A stretch of 64,000 nt of DNA from Crenothrix polyspora. Its GTDB lineage: Bacteria; Pseudomonadota; Gammaproteobacteria; Methylococcales; Methylomonadaceae. The notes beneath the pieces were generated by a model. The model had not been told where the DNA came from. It ran no database searches and saw only the letters and a list, made by a program, of their open reading frames with translations. A program made the translations under genes and the position numbers. The stretch is from contig NZ_FUKI01000119.1 of the NCBI RefSeq assembly GCF_900163755.1, positions 1-64,000 on the forward strand, read 5' to 3'. Shown in pieces: positions 52,464 through 62,324 of the stretch (positions within the stretch are counted from its first letter, which is position 1; the number at the start of each line of letters is the position of its first letter).

Positions 52464-52898
52464 ATGACAACTTATGAAGCTGACATTATTGCGTGGGCTA
52501 ATGAACAAGCGCAATTTGTCCGTGCCGGACGCTTTGAATTACTTGACTTGGAACATATCGCCGAGGAGATAGAAGACGTGGGTAAAAGCGAGCAGCGGGA
52601 GTTGGCGAGCCGTATGGCGGTACTAATAGCGCATTTGCTTAAATGGCAGTTTCAGCCGGAACGCCAAGGCACTAGTTGGCAACGAACTATTACAGAACAA
52701 CGCAAATCCCTTGGGTTTCACATTAAACAAGTACCCAGCTTAAAATCAAAACTGAATGATCCAGAATGGTTTGCTGCTATTTGGTCAGATGCGGTAACAA
52801 TGGCTGTTAATGAAACAGGTATGGCAGGGTTTCCTAAAAGCTGCCCCTGGTCAATTGAAGAAATTCTTTCGAGTGAGTGGCTGCCAGCACCGTTGTAA
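52464..52898 (+). CDS. DUF29 family protein, copy 2
   Basis: The 144-residue paralogue of 50847-51287. The first about 75 codons are nearly identical at DNA level, then the sequences diverge (KSLGFHIKQVPSLKSKLNDPEWFAAIW versus its counterpart). The contrast suggests partial gene conversion or a recent exchange of the 5' half. AGGAGG precedes the start. It is followed 29 bases later by the redoxin gene. Confidence 0.9.
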   Translation: MTTYEADIIAWANEQAQFVRAGRFELLDLEHIAEEIEDVGKSEQRELASRMAVLIAHLLKWQFQPERQGTSWQRTITEQRKSLGFHIKQVPSLKSKLNDPEWFAAIWSDAVTMAVNETGMAGFPKSCPWSIEEILSSEWLPAPL

Positions 52899-52927
52899 TA
52901 TTTAATCCCTAAAACCAAGGAGTATTC

Positions 52928-53479
52928 ATGGCCGCCTTACAACCCCCTGTGTGTGATTTTGGCCAACAAGCCCCCGATTTTAATTTGCTCGGCGTTGATG
53001 ATCGGATGTGGTCATTGCAAGACTGTATGGGCGAAAAAGGTTTGTTGGTGATGTTCATCTGCAATCATTGCCCTTATGTACAAGCCGTACACGAGCGCAT
53101 TATTAAAGACACCCTGGAATTAAAAGTCCTCGGTGTTAATTCCGTGGCGATAATGTCTAACGATACGATTAATTACCCCGCTGATTGTTTCGATAATATG
53201 AAGCTACTGGCACAGCAATCGGCGTATAGCTTTCCGTATTTATGGGATGAGACGCAACACATCGCCAAAGCTTACGGTGCGGTGTGTACACCGGAATTTT
53301 TCGGCTATAACGCGGATTATCAATTGCAATACCGTGGCCGCTTGGATGCCAGTCGCAAGGAAACCGCGCCAGATGGTACAATACGCGAGTTATTTGAGGC
53401 AATGAAGTTGATTGCACAAACAGGTCAGGGGCCGCAGCAGCAAATTGCCAGTATCGGCTGTTCCATAAAGTGGAAGTAA
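52928..53479 (+). CDS. Thioredoxin-fold redoxin (AhpC/TSA-like)
   Basis: The 183-residue product has the redoxin layout with FGQQAPDFNLLGVDDRMWSL and a CxxC pair in MFICNHCPYV, and GAVCTPEFFGYNADYQLQYRGRLD with the cis-Pro after the third Cys. This family of thioredoxin-like proteins probably reduces peroxides or disulfides in the cytoplasm (no signal peptide). It lies 54 bases before pgk on the same strand and could share its transcript. Confidence 0.86.
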   Translation: MAALQPPVCDFGQQAPDFNLLGVDDRMWSLQDCMGEKGLLVMFICNHCPYVQAVHERIIKDTLELKVLGVNSVAIMSNDTINYPADCFDNMKLLAQQSAYSFPYLWDETQHIAKAYGAVCTPEFFGYNADYQLQYRGRLDASRKETAPDGTIRELFEAMKLIAQTGQGPQQQIASIGCSIKWK

Positions 53480-53533
53480 CGCTGATACATGCCAGAAAAA
53501 ATGAAATAAACTTTAAACCGTAGAGAGAAAAAT

Positions 53534-54706
53534 ATGTCGATTAAGAGAATGGTTGATCTGGATTTGTCCGGTAAACGCGTACTGATACGCCAGGATTTAA
53601 ATGTGCCGGTCAAAAATGGCCAGGTTACCAGTGATATCCGTATACAAGCCAGTGTACCTACGATTGAAAAAGCCCTGGCCGCTGGTGCAGCGGTTATGGT
53701 CATGTCGCATTTAGGTCGCCCTGAAGAAGGCCAGTATGATGACGCGTCGTCGTTAAAGCCGGTAGCAGAACGCTTAAGCAGCTTATTGGGCAAACCGGTA
53801 CGTTTGCAAAAAGACTGGATCGATGGCATTACCATTGCCGCCGGTGAAGTGGTATTGTGTGAGAACGTGCGTTTTAATGTGGGCGAAGAAAAAAACAGTG
53901 ACGCGCTAGGCCAAAAAATGGCGGCCTTGTGTGATGTGTTCGTAATGGATGCGTTTGGTACAGCACACAGAGCGCAAGCTTCTACCCACAGCGTGGCTAA
54001 ATTTGCGCCTATTGCCTGTGCAGGGCCTTTATTAGCCAGCGAGTTAGATGCGCTGGGCAAAGCCCTGGAAACACCTACTAAGCCGTTGATTGCTATTGTC
54101 GGCGGTTCTAAGGTATCGACTAAATTGACCGTGTTAAAATCATTGTCGGAAAAAGTGGATCAATTGATTGTCGGTGGCGGTATTGCCAATACGTTTATTG
54201 CCGCAATGGGGTATCCTGTCGGGAAATCCTTGTACGAAGCTGATTTGATCGACGAAGCCAAACGTTTGATTGCTGCCGCCAAGCAAGCCGGTTCTGACAT
54301 TCCTATCCCTACCGATGTGGTGTGTGCAAAAGAATTCTCAGAAACCGCTGTAGCCACCGTCAAACAAGTGGCGGATGTAGAAGCTGATGATTTGATTTTG
54401 GACATAGGCCCTGACACTGCCAAGAATTATGCCGAGTTATTGAAGTCTGCTGGTACTATTGTCTGGAACGGCCCTGTGGGCGTGTTTGAAATTGAACAAT
54501 TCGGTAACGGCACCCGCGTGATGTCACAAGCCATCGCCGACAGCAGCGCGTTTTCCATTGCCGGTGGTGGCGATACGCTGGCCGCTATTGATAAGTATGG
54601 CATCGAAGATAAAATTTCCTATACCTCTACTGGTGGCGGTGCATTTCTTGAGTTTTTGGAAGGCAAAGAATTGCCTGCTGTTGAGATATTAAAGTCACGC
54701 CAGTAG
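53534..54706 (+). CDS. pgk: Phosphoglycerate kinase
   Basis: The 390-residue enzyme has the PGK signature [30 protein letters not shown] for substrate binding, [20 protein letters not shown] and the ATP site [16 protein letters not shown]. It transfers the phosphate of 1,3-bisphosphoglycerate to ADP in glycolysis, or the reverse in gluconeogenesis and assimilation. Length is normal. AGAGA precedes the ATG. Confidence 0.96.
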   Translation: MSIKRMVDLDLSGKRVLIRQDLNVPVKNGQVTSDIRIQASVPTIEKALAAGAAVMVMSHLGRPEEGQYDDASSLKPVAERLSSLLGKPVRLQKDWIDGITIAAGEVVLCENVRFNVGEEKNSDALGQKMAALCDVFVMDAFGTAHRAQASTHSVAKFAPIACAGPLLASELDALGKALETPTKPLIAIVGGSKVSTKLTVLKSLSEKVDQLIVGGGIANTFIAAMGYPVGKSLYEADLIDEAKRLIAAAKQAGSDIPIPTDVVCAKEFSETAVATVKQVADVEADDLILDIGPDTAKNYAELLKSAGTIVWNGPVGVFEIEQFGNGTRVMSQAIADSSAFSIAGGGDTLAAIDKYGIEDKISYTSTGGGAFLEFLEGKELPAVEILKSRQ

Positions 54707-55032
54707 TCGCAACGTTTATAATGGCTAACAAGTGTTGTTTTAAATTGTATTACCCACACAAGCGCGACAAAGCATAATAACATTCAAGTAGGTTGGGCTG
54801 CCTGCTGTTTGGCAACCTAACATTGACAATGCCTTAAAAATTTTGGGCTGAAAAAAGCATTTAATCCAGCCTGCATTTTGTCCCGTATTAAGCGGGTAGC
54901 CTAATTGGAGGACTTCTAAAATTTTGGTTGTCTTAGCTAAGATCGTTAATTTTTAGAAAGCTCAGCGCGAAACTGTCTTACTCCATCGACCTGCTTAGCA
55001 GGTCGAGTTTTTTAACGAAAGAGGATTTATAA
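54707..55032. other. Structured region between pgk and rpoZ
   Basis: It has no gene. It contains a hairpin AGGTTG...CAACCT (about 54789-54818), a short CCCG/CGGG hairpin, and a long stem at about 54915-54961 (CTTCTAAAATTTT with AATTTTTAGAAAG) enclosing the palindrome TCTTAGCTAAGA. The strong terminator at 54986-55013 ends just before the rpoZ ribosome-binding site. Confidence 0.6.
54986..55013 (+). terminator. Intrinsic terminator just upstream of rpoZ
   Basis: TCGACCTGC / GCAGGTCGA forms a perfect 9-bp stem with a 3-nt loop, followed within one base by TTTTTT. It could end the pgk transcript or a small RNA, or act as an attenuator for rpoZ-spoT. Confidence 0.85.
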
Positions 55033-55272
55033 ATGGCTAGAGTGACTATCGAAGATTGTTTGGAACACGTTGAAAACCGTTTCAAGCTGGTATTGTTGGC
55101 AAGCACCAGAGCGCGTCAATTAAGTCATGGTGCTACGGAATTTTTGCCACGCGGCAAAGACAAAGATACCGTATTAGCCCTGCGTGAAATTGCCGCTGGT
55201 CACGTTACCACAGAAAATATCAATCTGTTACACCGTGTTGGCGAATCTTACGATCACGTCTCCATGTTTTAA
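55033..55272 (+). CDS. rpoZ: RNA polymerase omega subunit
   Basis: The 79-residue protein starts [30 protein letters not shown], the conserved omega motif. It is somewhat shorter than E. coli RpoZ (91). It helps fold beta' and forms part of a ppGpp-binding site on RNA polymerase. AGAGGA precedes the start. It is followed 12 bases later by spoT, the common rpoZ-spoT order. Confidence 0.96.
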   Translation: MARVTIEDCLEHVENRFKLVLLASTRARQLSHGATEFLPRGKDKDTVLALREIAAGHVTTENINLLHRVGESYDHVSMF

Positions 55273-55284
55273 GGCGCGTTAATT

Positions 55285-57453
55285 ATGGTAGAAATAGCCG
55301 AAAGTCTTGTACTTGAACGCCCTGAAGATAAATTAATTCAGCGCTTAAGCGAGACATTGTCTGGCTATCTCGACCAGGAACGGGTTGACGATTGCATCCG
55401 CGCTTATCAATTTGGCGCGGCTGCTCATATCGGACAATACCGTAAAACTGGTGAAGCTTATATCTGTCACCCGATTGCGGTTGCCATTAGTTTGGCAGAA
55501 ATGCGCATGGATGCCGATGGTATTATGGCGGCCATTCTGCACGATGTGATTGAAGATACCCCTGTCACTAAAAAACAGTTGGCGGCACAGTTTAACCCCG
55601 AAGTCGCCGAACTGGTGGACGGTGTCACCAAACTCACCAAAATTGGCAGCAAGTCCCAAGCAGAAACACAAGCCGAAAACGTGCGCAAAATGTTTCTGGC
55701 AATGGGCAATGATTTACGCGTGATTATGGTCAAACTGGCCGATCGTTTACATAACATGCAAACTTTGGGCGCTATGCCGCCCGAAAAAAAGCGCCGGATC
55801 TGCCGTGAAACGCTGGATATTTACGCACCCATAGCCAATCGCCTGGGTATGAACAGCATGCGCCACAAGTTGGAGGCGCTGAGTTTTCAGGAAATGTACC
55901 CCCGGCGTTATGCGGTATTAAATCACGCGGTTAAAAAAGCCCGTGGTAATCGCCGTAAAGTGATTGATACCATTGAAAGTTCTATCAAAAATCGCTTACA
56001 CGAAGCCGGTTTGCTCGGTGATGTATCTGGGCGTGAAAAAAATCTGTACAGTATTTACAAAAAAATGCTGCACAAGAAGATTTCTTTGTCGGATGTGTTT
56101 GATGTTTATGCGTTCAGAATTTTTTGCGACAGTGTTGATACCTGTTACCGCGTACTCGGTGTCATGCACAATCTGTACAAGCCCATTCCTGGCCGCTTTA
56201 AAGACTATATCGCTTTGCCCAAGGCCAACGGCTACCAGTCTTTACATGTGATATTAATGGGGCCTTATGGCCTGCCCATTGAAATTCAGATACGCACCCA
56301 CGAAATGCACCGCATGTCGGAATCGGGTATTGCTGCGCACTGGCTGTATAAATCTGAAGATGATAAATGCCAAAAATTTCAGGATCGTGCTAACGAATGG
56401 CTGCGGGATTTGCTGGAAATACAGAAAACTGCCGGTGATTCGCTAGAGTTTATCGATAACTTGAAAGTGGATTTATTTCCGCAGGAAGTGTTTGTTTTTA
56501 CCCCCAAAGGCAGTATTATCAAGTTGCCGCGCGGTGCAACCATCATTGATTTTGCTTATGCGGTGCATACTGATGTCGGTAATGCCTGTGTGTCGGCGCG
56601 TATAGACCGGCAGTTAGTGCCGTTGCAAACGCGGCTGGAAAATGGCATGACTATAGAAGTGATTACTGCCGTGTGGGCAAGACCGAATCCGTTGTGGCTA
56701 AGTTATGTGGCCACCGCGAAAGCCCGTTCCAGTATTCGCAACTACCTCAAGCATTTTAAGCAATTAGAAGCCATTAATTTAGGTCGGCGCTTGCTGGAAA
56801 AAGAATTGCAAGCTTTGCACACCCAGTTAGATACCATTCCAGAAGCGCGGATAAAAATCTTGTTGGAAGTGACCGCCATGTCATCATTTGAGGCATTGCT
56901 GGAAGATATTGGCCTAGGCAACAAAATGCCCTTTTTAATTGCCAAGCGTCTGCTGCAAGATGATATTTATGCCAATATTAAACTGGATGATGGCGATCAC
57001 AGCCAAAAATCGCCGTTGGTGATTAAAGGCACGGAAGGTATGGTCATTAATTTGGCTAAGTGTTGCCGGCCAATTCCAGGCGATTCAATCATTGGTTTTT
57101 TTAATCCTGGCAAGGGTATTGTGGTGCATCATCACGAATGCCGGAATAGCAATATTGTTAGAAAAAAGCACACCAGCTGGCTGGATGTGGAATGGAGTCT
57201 GGATGCGGTGGGGGATTTTCCTGCGGAATTACGCATCGAAATACTTAATCAGCGCGGTGCGTTAGCGACGATAGCCTCAACCATTTCTGAGCTGGATTCC
57301 AATATTGAGAATGTTACCGTGGTGGATCAAGATGCCCATGTTTCGGTGGATTTGATTACTTTAACGGTGAAAGATCGTGTGCATTTGGCTAAAATTATGC
57401 GTCGTTTGAAAGAGTTGACGATTGTAATCAAGATTACGCGGGTTAAGGCTTAA
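55285..57453 (+). CDS. spoT: Bifunctional (p)ppGpp synthetase/hydrolase SpoT
   Basis: The 722-residue protein has the HD hydrolase site (ILHDVIEDT, His86-Asp87), the synthetase domain with RFKDYIALPKANGYQSLHV and EIQIRTHEMHRMSESGIAAHW, the TGS domain (VFVFTPKGSIIKLPRGATIIDFAYAVHTDVG) and a C-terminal ACT domain (AELRIEILNQRGALATIASTISE). The intact HD motif supports hydrolase function. It controls the stringent response. Co-transcription with rpoZ is likely. Confidence 0.95.
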   Translation: MVEIAESLVLERPEDKLIQRLSETLSGYLDQERVDDCIRAYQFGAAAHIGQYRKTGEAYICHPIAVAISLAEMRMDADGIMAAILHDVIEDTPVTKKQLAAQFNPEVAELVDGVTKLTKIGSKSQAETQAENVRKMFLAMGNDLRVIMVKLADRLHNMQTLGAMPPEKKRRICRETLDIYAPIANRLGMNSMRHKLEALSFQEMYPRRYAVLNHAVKKARGNRRKVIDTIESSIKNRLHEAGLLGDVSGREKNLYSIYKKMLHKKISLSDVFDVYAFRIFCDSVDTCYRVLGVMHNLYKPIPGRFKDYIALPKANGYQSLHVILMGPYGLPIEIQIRTHEMHRMSESGIAAHWLYKSEDDKCQKFQDRANEWLRDLLEIQKTAGDSLEFIDNLKVDLFPQEVFVFTPKGSIIKLPRGATIIDFAYAVHTDVGNACVSARIDRQLVPLQTRLENGMTIEVITAVWARPNPLWLSYVATAKARSSIRNYLKHFKQLEAINLGRRLLEKELQALHTQLDTIPEARIKILLEVTAMSSFEALLEDIGLGNKMPFLIAKRLLQDDIYANIKLDDGDHSQKSPLVIKGTEGMVINLAKCCRPIPGDSIIGFFNPGKGIVVHHHECRNSNIVRKKHTSWLDVEWSLDAVGDFPAELRIEILNQRGALATIASTISELDSNIENVTVVDQDAHVSVDLITLTVKDRVHLAKIMRRLKELTIVIKITRVKA

Positions 57454-57522
57454 GCGTTTAACGAAGAGTGTGATTAAAAATACTGGAAATTTATAAAGTA
57501 TGGGCTGGCAATATGTATTCTT

Positions 57523-57623
57523 AGGAACGTGCATGAAATAACTTGAACAACTTAAACGCCACCACCGTTCGTGCTGAGCCTGTCGAAGCATGAACTTGCT
57601 TAAGTTATTTCGTGCGCGTTCCT
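57523..57623. repeat. 101-bp palindromic element, family C copy 2
   Basis: Identical to 49875-49975, in the same orientation. It occupies the gap between the convergent spoT and opcA genes; the remainder of 57454-57774 shows nothing else recognisable. Confidence 0.9.
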
Positions 57624-57774
57624 TATTCTTTAGGGTGGGCACAATCGCGGCAGTGTTTTCGCGCCTAATAGTCAGCGGATTACATTTATACTAATGCACC
57701 CTATCAATTTTCCCCGCTTTTAATTATACCCTTTCCGAAGCGCAGCGGTTGTTACTGCGCAGTTTTTTGTAAGT

Positions 57775-58917
57775 TTACAACTGAAAAACGGCTGTCATGG
57801 CATTGGCCGATTTTAATGCGCTTTCAAATATTTTGTCACGATTGCGGTGTGCTAATTGTGCCGATACCAAGGTGGCTCGATCCGGTACTTGGGCGGCAAA
57901 AACGCGCGCAGGTAAGCTTGGCAAGGATTCTACAATACCAATTCGCTCATTATCCAGCCGCTCAAAACACAGTGTGTTGTCTTGTTTGGGCGTGCTCCAA
58001 TCCAACAGCAGTTTATACAGCAGCGGTTCGCCTTCCGGTAAACGTTTGGCGGTAATTTTAATTTCGTGATGGCTGTTGTGAAATTTCCACACCAATTCTG
58101 AGTTAGACAGGCGTTTGCCGTCGATAGGTCGCCATTTTAACTGACTGGCTAACCAGCCAACCATCAGCCAGGTCATAGGCAATGCGTGCGGGCCGTGATT
58201 TATTTCGATAACACGCAAACCTTCCAATGCGCCAGGCGCAATTTTTGGGTCGAGCATTTGGCCTAGCAGCTTGCGCCACACAGCAAAGCGTCGCCAAGCC
58301 AGATTATAAACCACTTGTTCATTTTGCTGAGCCGCTACCCAGCGGGTCATAGTTGATATGCCTTGGGTAGGATTGGTCCAGCCCATGTTGTCGTAGATAA
58401 TTTGATCGGCCAATTCAGCCAGTTGAAAAAACACGTAACCGACATCGGGGGGCGGTCGTCTGGATACCCACCACAATGCTGTGGGTAAATCACCGATCAG
58501 TTGTGCCCGTGCAACCGAGGGTAAGCGTTCAGCGGCGGCGAGTGACGAGGTGACATCAATACGCTCGGCGCACACCTGCCAGCCATCTTCCAGCGCGGTG
58601 TAATAGATGGTGATTTGTGCGTCAAGTGTGCCTTCTTTGGGTTGCCCATCGGCTACTAACAACAATACCCGTGCCGGATGCACGTCAACAATCGCAGTGA
58701 TTTCCTGACTGACAACCGCCGCTTCTTCGGCAGTGTCACAATAAATAATCAGATTGGACATACACGCCCGCATCACGGTGTGGCCACCACCGCTGTCACG
58801 GTTAAATTGCGCCCATAACATGCCCAGTTCGGCTTCAATCTGGGCGATACGTACCGGTTTTAAGGGTTGATTGATAATTTTTGGGGTGTCGATGGTTTTA
58901 ATCATAACAGCCGCCAT
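57775..58917 (-). CDS. opcA: OpcA-like glucose-6-phosphate dehydrogenase assembly/activator protein
   Basis: The 380-residue product matches the OpcA family: an N-terminal region with IEAELGMLWAQFNRDSGGGHTVMRACMSNLIIYC, then LPSVARAQLIGDLPTALWWVSRRPPPDVG, then DQIIYDNMGWTNP. In cyanobacteria and actinobacteria OpcA assists assembly or redox-controlled activation of G6PD. Here it overlaps the zwf gene by 16 bp at the 3' end of zwf, so both proteins are made together. A second ATG at 58905 is a possible start. Function is inferred from family and linkage. Confidence 0.85.
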   Translation of the reverse strand: MAAVMIKTIDTPKIINQPLKPVRIAQIEAELGMLWAQFNRDSGGGHTVMRACMSNLIIYCDTAEEAAVVSQEITAIVDVHPARVLLLVADGQPKEGTLDAQITIYYTALEDGWQVCAERIDVTSSLAAAERLPSVARAQLIGDLPTALWWVSRRPPPDVGYVFFQLAELADQIIYDNMGWTNPTQGISTMTRWVAAQQNEQVVYNLAWRRFAVWRKLLGQMLDPKIAPGALEGLRVIEINHGPHALPMTWLMVGWLASQLKWRPIDGKRLSNSELVWKFHNSHHEIKITAKRLPEGEPLLYKLLLDWSTPKQDNTLCFERLDNERIGIVESLPSLPARVFAAQVPDRATLVSAQLAHRNRDKIFESALKSANAMTAVFQL

Positions 58918-60446
58918 TGACGGTTATCGGATTCAATCAGGCGATCCGCTTCCAAAGGCCCCCACGTACCGGCGCTGTATTCGGGCAGCCAGCGGGTACG
59001 GCTGCTTGCCCAAATATTCAGGATATTATCGACCCATGCCCATGAGGATTCGACCGCATCACGGCGCATAAACAACGTGGCATCACCGGCCATGACATCC
59101 AGTAATAAGCGTTCGTAGGCTTCTGGCGATTGTTCGCCAAAAGTTGAGCCATAACGGAAATCCATTTTGACCGGAAACACGCGCAATTTAGTACCTGGTA
59201 ATTTGGTGGCAATACGCAGCGACAAACCTTCATTGGGTTGAATGCTCAGTGCCAGTACATTGGGTTCTAAAGGTTGATCGTGGTTGCTGTTAAATAAAAT
59301 TGGCGGCACGCTTTTAAACTGAATAGCAATTTCGCTGGTGCGTTTGGGCATGCGTTTACCGGTACGGATGTAAAAAGGCACGCCCGCCCAACGCCAGTTG
59401 TCAATGAACACTTTCAGTGCCACGTAAGTTTCGGTGGTAGAGTCTTGAGACACCCCTGCTTCGCGTCGATAGCCTGGCACATCTTCACCGTGATGAAAGC
59501 CAGCGCCATATTGGGCGCGTACCACATGTTGATCAAAATTTTCGGGAGTGATGGCGCGTAAACAATTGAGCACATTTTGGCGGTGGTCGCGAATGACATC
59601 GGCATCCATGCTCCACGGCGGCTCCATCGCAATCAATGACAGTAATTGCAAAATATGGTTTTGAATCATGTCGCGTAATGCGCCAGCGGTGTCGTAATAA
59701 CCGGCGCGTGTACCTACGCCTTCTTCTTCCGCCACGGTGATTTGAACGTGGTCGATATAGCGTGAATTCCACAGCGGTTCAAAAATAACGTTACTAAAAC
59801 GCATGGCCAGAATATTTTGGACAGTTTCTTTGCCCAGATAATGATCAATACGGTAAATTTGTTGTTCGTCGAAATTACTGCATAACGTGGCATTAATTTT
59901 GTGGGCGCTAGCCAAATCTCTGCCGATGGGTTTTTCTACAATAATGCGCGAGAATGGGCTGTTATCGTCTACCGGCATCACCAAGCCTGCGGCTTTGAGT
60001 TGGCACACGCAGGTTTCAATTAAAGCAGGCGGAATGGCTAGATAAAAGACGTGATTGCCTGGAATGCTGAATTGGCTGTCGATTTCATCCAGGCGTTGTT
60101 TGAGTTGCACATAGAATTCGGGGTTATCGAAAGAGCCTTGCAGGTAATGGAAGCGTTTTTCAAAATCGCCCCAAAAGGCTTTGTCCAAGGGTTTTCTGGA
60201 AAATTGTTCAATGCCTTTACGGGCAAATTCACGGTATTTCACATCGTCCATTTTTTCAATAGACAAGCCTAAGACGGCAAAATTAGCCGGTAGTTCGCCT
60301 TCTAGCGCTTGGTTATAAACCGCCGGTAACAATTTGCGACGGGTTAAATCACCGCCGCCGCCAAAAATAACCAGTGTGCAGGGTTGGGGGGCGTGGGTGA
60401 TATTGGTGCCAGCGGTGAGCGGGTTATCGGTTTTTGTGTCTAGCAC
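58902..60446 (-). CDS. zwf: Glucose-6-phosphate 1-dehydrogenase
   Basis: The 514-residue enzyme has the NADP-binding start LVIFGGGGDLTRRKLLPAVYNQ (GxGGDLxxRKLxPA), the active-site motif RIDHYLGKETVQNILAMRF and the C-terminal ESSWAWVDNIL segment. It oxidises glucose-6-phosphate, the first step of the oxidative pentose phosphate pathway. It is followed by the overlapping opcA gene and preceded by pgi; with gnd these form a dissimilatory hexose-phosphate cycle that makes NAD(P)H. Confidence 0.96.
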   Translation of the reverse strand: MLDTKTDNPLTAGTNITHAPQPCTLVIFGGGGDLTRRKLLPAVYNQALEGELPANFAVLGLSIEKMDDVKYREFARKGIEQFSRKPLDKAFWGDFEKRFHYLQGSFDNPEFYVQLKQRLDEIDSQFSIPGNHVFYLAIPPALIETCVCQLKAAGLVMPVDDNSPFSRIIVEKPIGRDLASAHKINATLCSNFDEQQIYRIDHYLGKETVQNILAMRFSNVIFEPLWNSRYIDHVQITVAEEEGVGTRAGYYDTAGALRDMIQNHILQLLSLIAMEPPWSMDADVIRDHRQNVLNCLRAITPENFDQHVVRAQYGAGFHHGEDVPGYRREAGVSQDSTTETYVALKVFIDNWRWAGVPFYIRTGKRMPKRTSEIAIQFKSVPPILFNSNHDQPLEPNVLALSIQPNEGLSLRIATKLPGTKLRVFPVKMDFRYGSTFGEQSPEAYERLLLDVMAGDATLFMRRDAVESSWAWVDNILNIWASSRTRWLPEYSAGTWGPLEADRLIESDNRQWRLL

Positions 60447-60493
60447 GTAAAGTCTCCAAAATGAAAGGGGTGGGCGGCTTATTGAGATATAGG

Positions 60494-62125
60494 TTACGCC
60501 ATTTCGGCCAGCGGGGCGGCGGTAATGTTACGCGCAGCATGTGCTGTTAAGCTGACAGTCAAGTCACTGGGCTTGTGCAATTTGCCGTGTAATACCAAAC
60601 CGCGTGGGTTCATGGCTAAATGCCTAATCACTTTGTAGACGGTTTCAATTTGATCGGGTGCGCCTATTTGTGCGGCTAATGCCGCTAATGTGAGTGGGTG
60701 CTGGGCGGTTTTTAACACCGTTAAAATGTGTCTTTGTAAAACCAAGAAGTCGGTCGCGGCTTTTTTGCCCGCTTCCACGCCTGGTTGGTGATAGGCATTG
60801 ATATTAACCAACGACGCATAAAAACCCACGGCACGTTCATACAGCGCGATTAACGCGCCAATACAGCGGGCATCCACTCTGGGTACGCTGATGGTAATGG
60901 ATTCGCGTTGTTTATCGTACAGGGCTTGGCGTGTGCCTTGCAGTGCGCCGGACAGGAAGTCGCCGGTGGTAATGTCGGGTTCTATTTCAATTGACGGGCC
61001 GGTGCGGTCTTCTAAGACTTCAATGAACGTAACGAAAAAATCATCGACCCCTTCGCGCAGCTGTTGCACGTAGGCGTGCTGGTCGGTTGAGCCTTTATTG
61101 CCGTAAACGGTAATGCCTTCATGGACAATATTGCCGTCTAAATCTTTTTCTTTGCCCAGCGATTCCATAATCAATTGTTGCAGGTAACGCGAGAATAATA
61201 CCAAGCTGTCTTTATATGGCAAAAGTACCATGTTTTTTTGATTGTCGCCGTGGCAAGCGTGATACCAACACAACGATAGCAGCGCCGCTGGATTGTTTTT
61301 AATGTCCGGTACACGGGTGGCGCTGTCCATCGCTTTAGCACCAGCCAGCATGGCGCGAATATCAATGCCCAATAATGCGGCAGACAGCAAGCCCACCGAG
61401 GACATTTCGGAAGTGCGGCCGCCAACCCAATCTAACATGGCAAATTTTGCCAGCCAATTGTCACAGTTTTCCAGCACATCCATTTGGCTACCTGCCAGTG
61501 TGATAGCCACTGCATAGCGCGGGAAATCTAAGCCTTGTTGTTGGTAAGCGTGTTTGGTTTCCAATAAGCCGTTACGGGTTTCAGACGTGCCACCGGATTT
61601 GCTGATGACGATAATCATGGTACTGGCTAAGCGATCTTTTAAGCCGTTGAGAATATGATCCATGCCATCGGGATCGGTGTTGTCGATAAATTGGATGTTG
61701 AGTGGCGGTGCTTCTGAGGTTAAGGCTTTGTCGACAAACTTAGGCCCCAGTGCCGAGCCACCAATACCTATGGAAATAATATCGGTAAATTTAGGCGCAT
61801 GCGGTGGGCGAATTTCACCTGAATGCACTTGTTTAACAAAGTTTTCAATGTGCGCTAAGGTGTCAATAATTTCTGGCTGAAGTGCTTTGGGGGCAAGCTC
61901 TGGGTCGCGTAACCAATAATGTCCCACTTGGCGATTTTCATCGGGGTTAGCAATCGCGCCCTTTTCCAGTGCATCCATAGCGTGAAAGGCGTGTACAAAT
62001 TTAGGCTGTAAGCTGTCGAGAAAATCGTCTTTAAAGTGCATACGGCTGACATCTAAATACAGCCCTAAATCGTCGTTAAAATACAATAAATCTTGATAGC
62101 GCTGCCAAAGTTCTTGATTATTCAT
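60494..62125 (-). CDS. pgi: Glucose-6-phosphate isomerase, cyanobacterial-like type
   Basis: The 543-residue protein has [33 protein letters not shown] and [19 protein letters not shown], which identify Pgi. The N-terminus ([44 protein letters not shown]) and the extra C-terminal about 70 residues with a winged-helix-like pattern resemble cyanobacterial Pgi more than the E. coli type (recalled family knowledge). It interconverts glucose-6- and fructose-6-phosphate. It lies 47 bases upstream of zwf on the same strand. Confidence 0.93.
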   Translation of the reverse strand: MNNQELWQRYQDLLYFNDDLGLYLDVSRMHFKDDFLDSLQPKFVHAFHAMDALEKGAIANPDENRQVGHYWLRDPELAPKALQPEIIDTLAHIENFVKQVHSGEIRPPHAPKFTDIISIGIGGSALGPKFVDKALTSEAPPLNIQFIDNTDPDGMDHILNGLKDRLASTMIIVISKSGGTSETRNGLLETKHAYQQQGLDFPRYAVAITLAGSQMDVLENCDNWLAKFAMLDWVGGRTSEMSSVGLLSAALLGIDIRAMLAGAKAMDSATRVPDIKNNPAALLSLCWYHACHGDNQKNMVLLPYKDSLVLFSRYLQQLIMESLGKEKDLDGNIVHEGITVYGNKGSTDQHAYVQQLREGVDDFFVTFIEVLEDRTGPSIEIEPDITTGDFLSGALQGTRQALYDKQRESITISVPRVDARCIGALIALYERAVGFYASLVNINAYHQPGVEAGKKAATDFLVLQRHILTVLKTAQHPLTLAALAAQIGAPDQIETVYKVIRHLAMNPRGLVLHGKLHKPSDLTVSLTAHAARNITAAPLAEMA

Positions 62126-62256
62126 AATTATTCCGTGTTAGATTGGTGGGCATATCGTGTAAGCTCGTGCGCTTTATAAGCAGTCAAGCATACGCTTTGG
62201 CATATTTCAGGACGCTTAAATCCTGTCGATGTTATTTTTAAACACCGTGAGCGAAC

Positions 62257-62287
62257 TACCTAAATTGCACTTAGCGCAATTTAGGTA
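62257..62287 (-). other. Hairpin between gnd and pgi
   Basis: TACCTAAATTGC and its exact inverse surround a 7-base loop (12-bp stem), 38 bases after the gnd stop codon. There is no clear T-run on either side, so it is perhaps an mRNA-stability or partial terminator element. Confidence 0.5.
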
Positions 62288-62324
62288 AGCAAAAGGGCTA
62301 GGGTTTTTATCGATAAGCGCTTGT

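Noticed and set aside
49875-57623. A CRISPR array made of the recurrent palindromic elements
   Set aside because: The copies are tens of kilobases apart, without regular spacers or cas genes.
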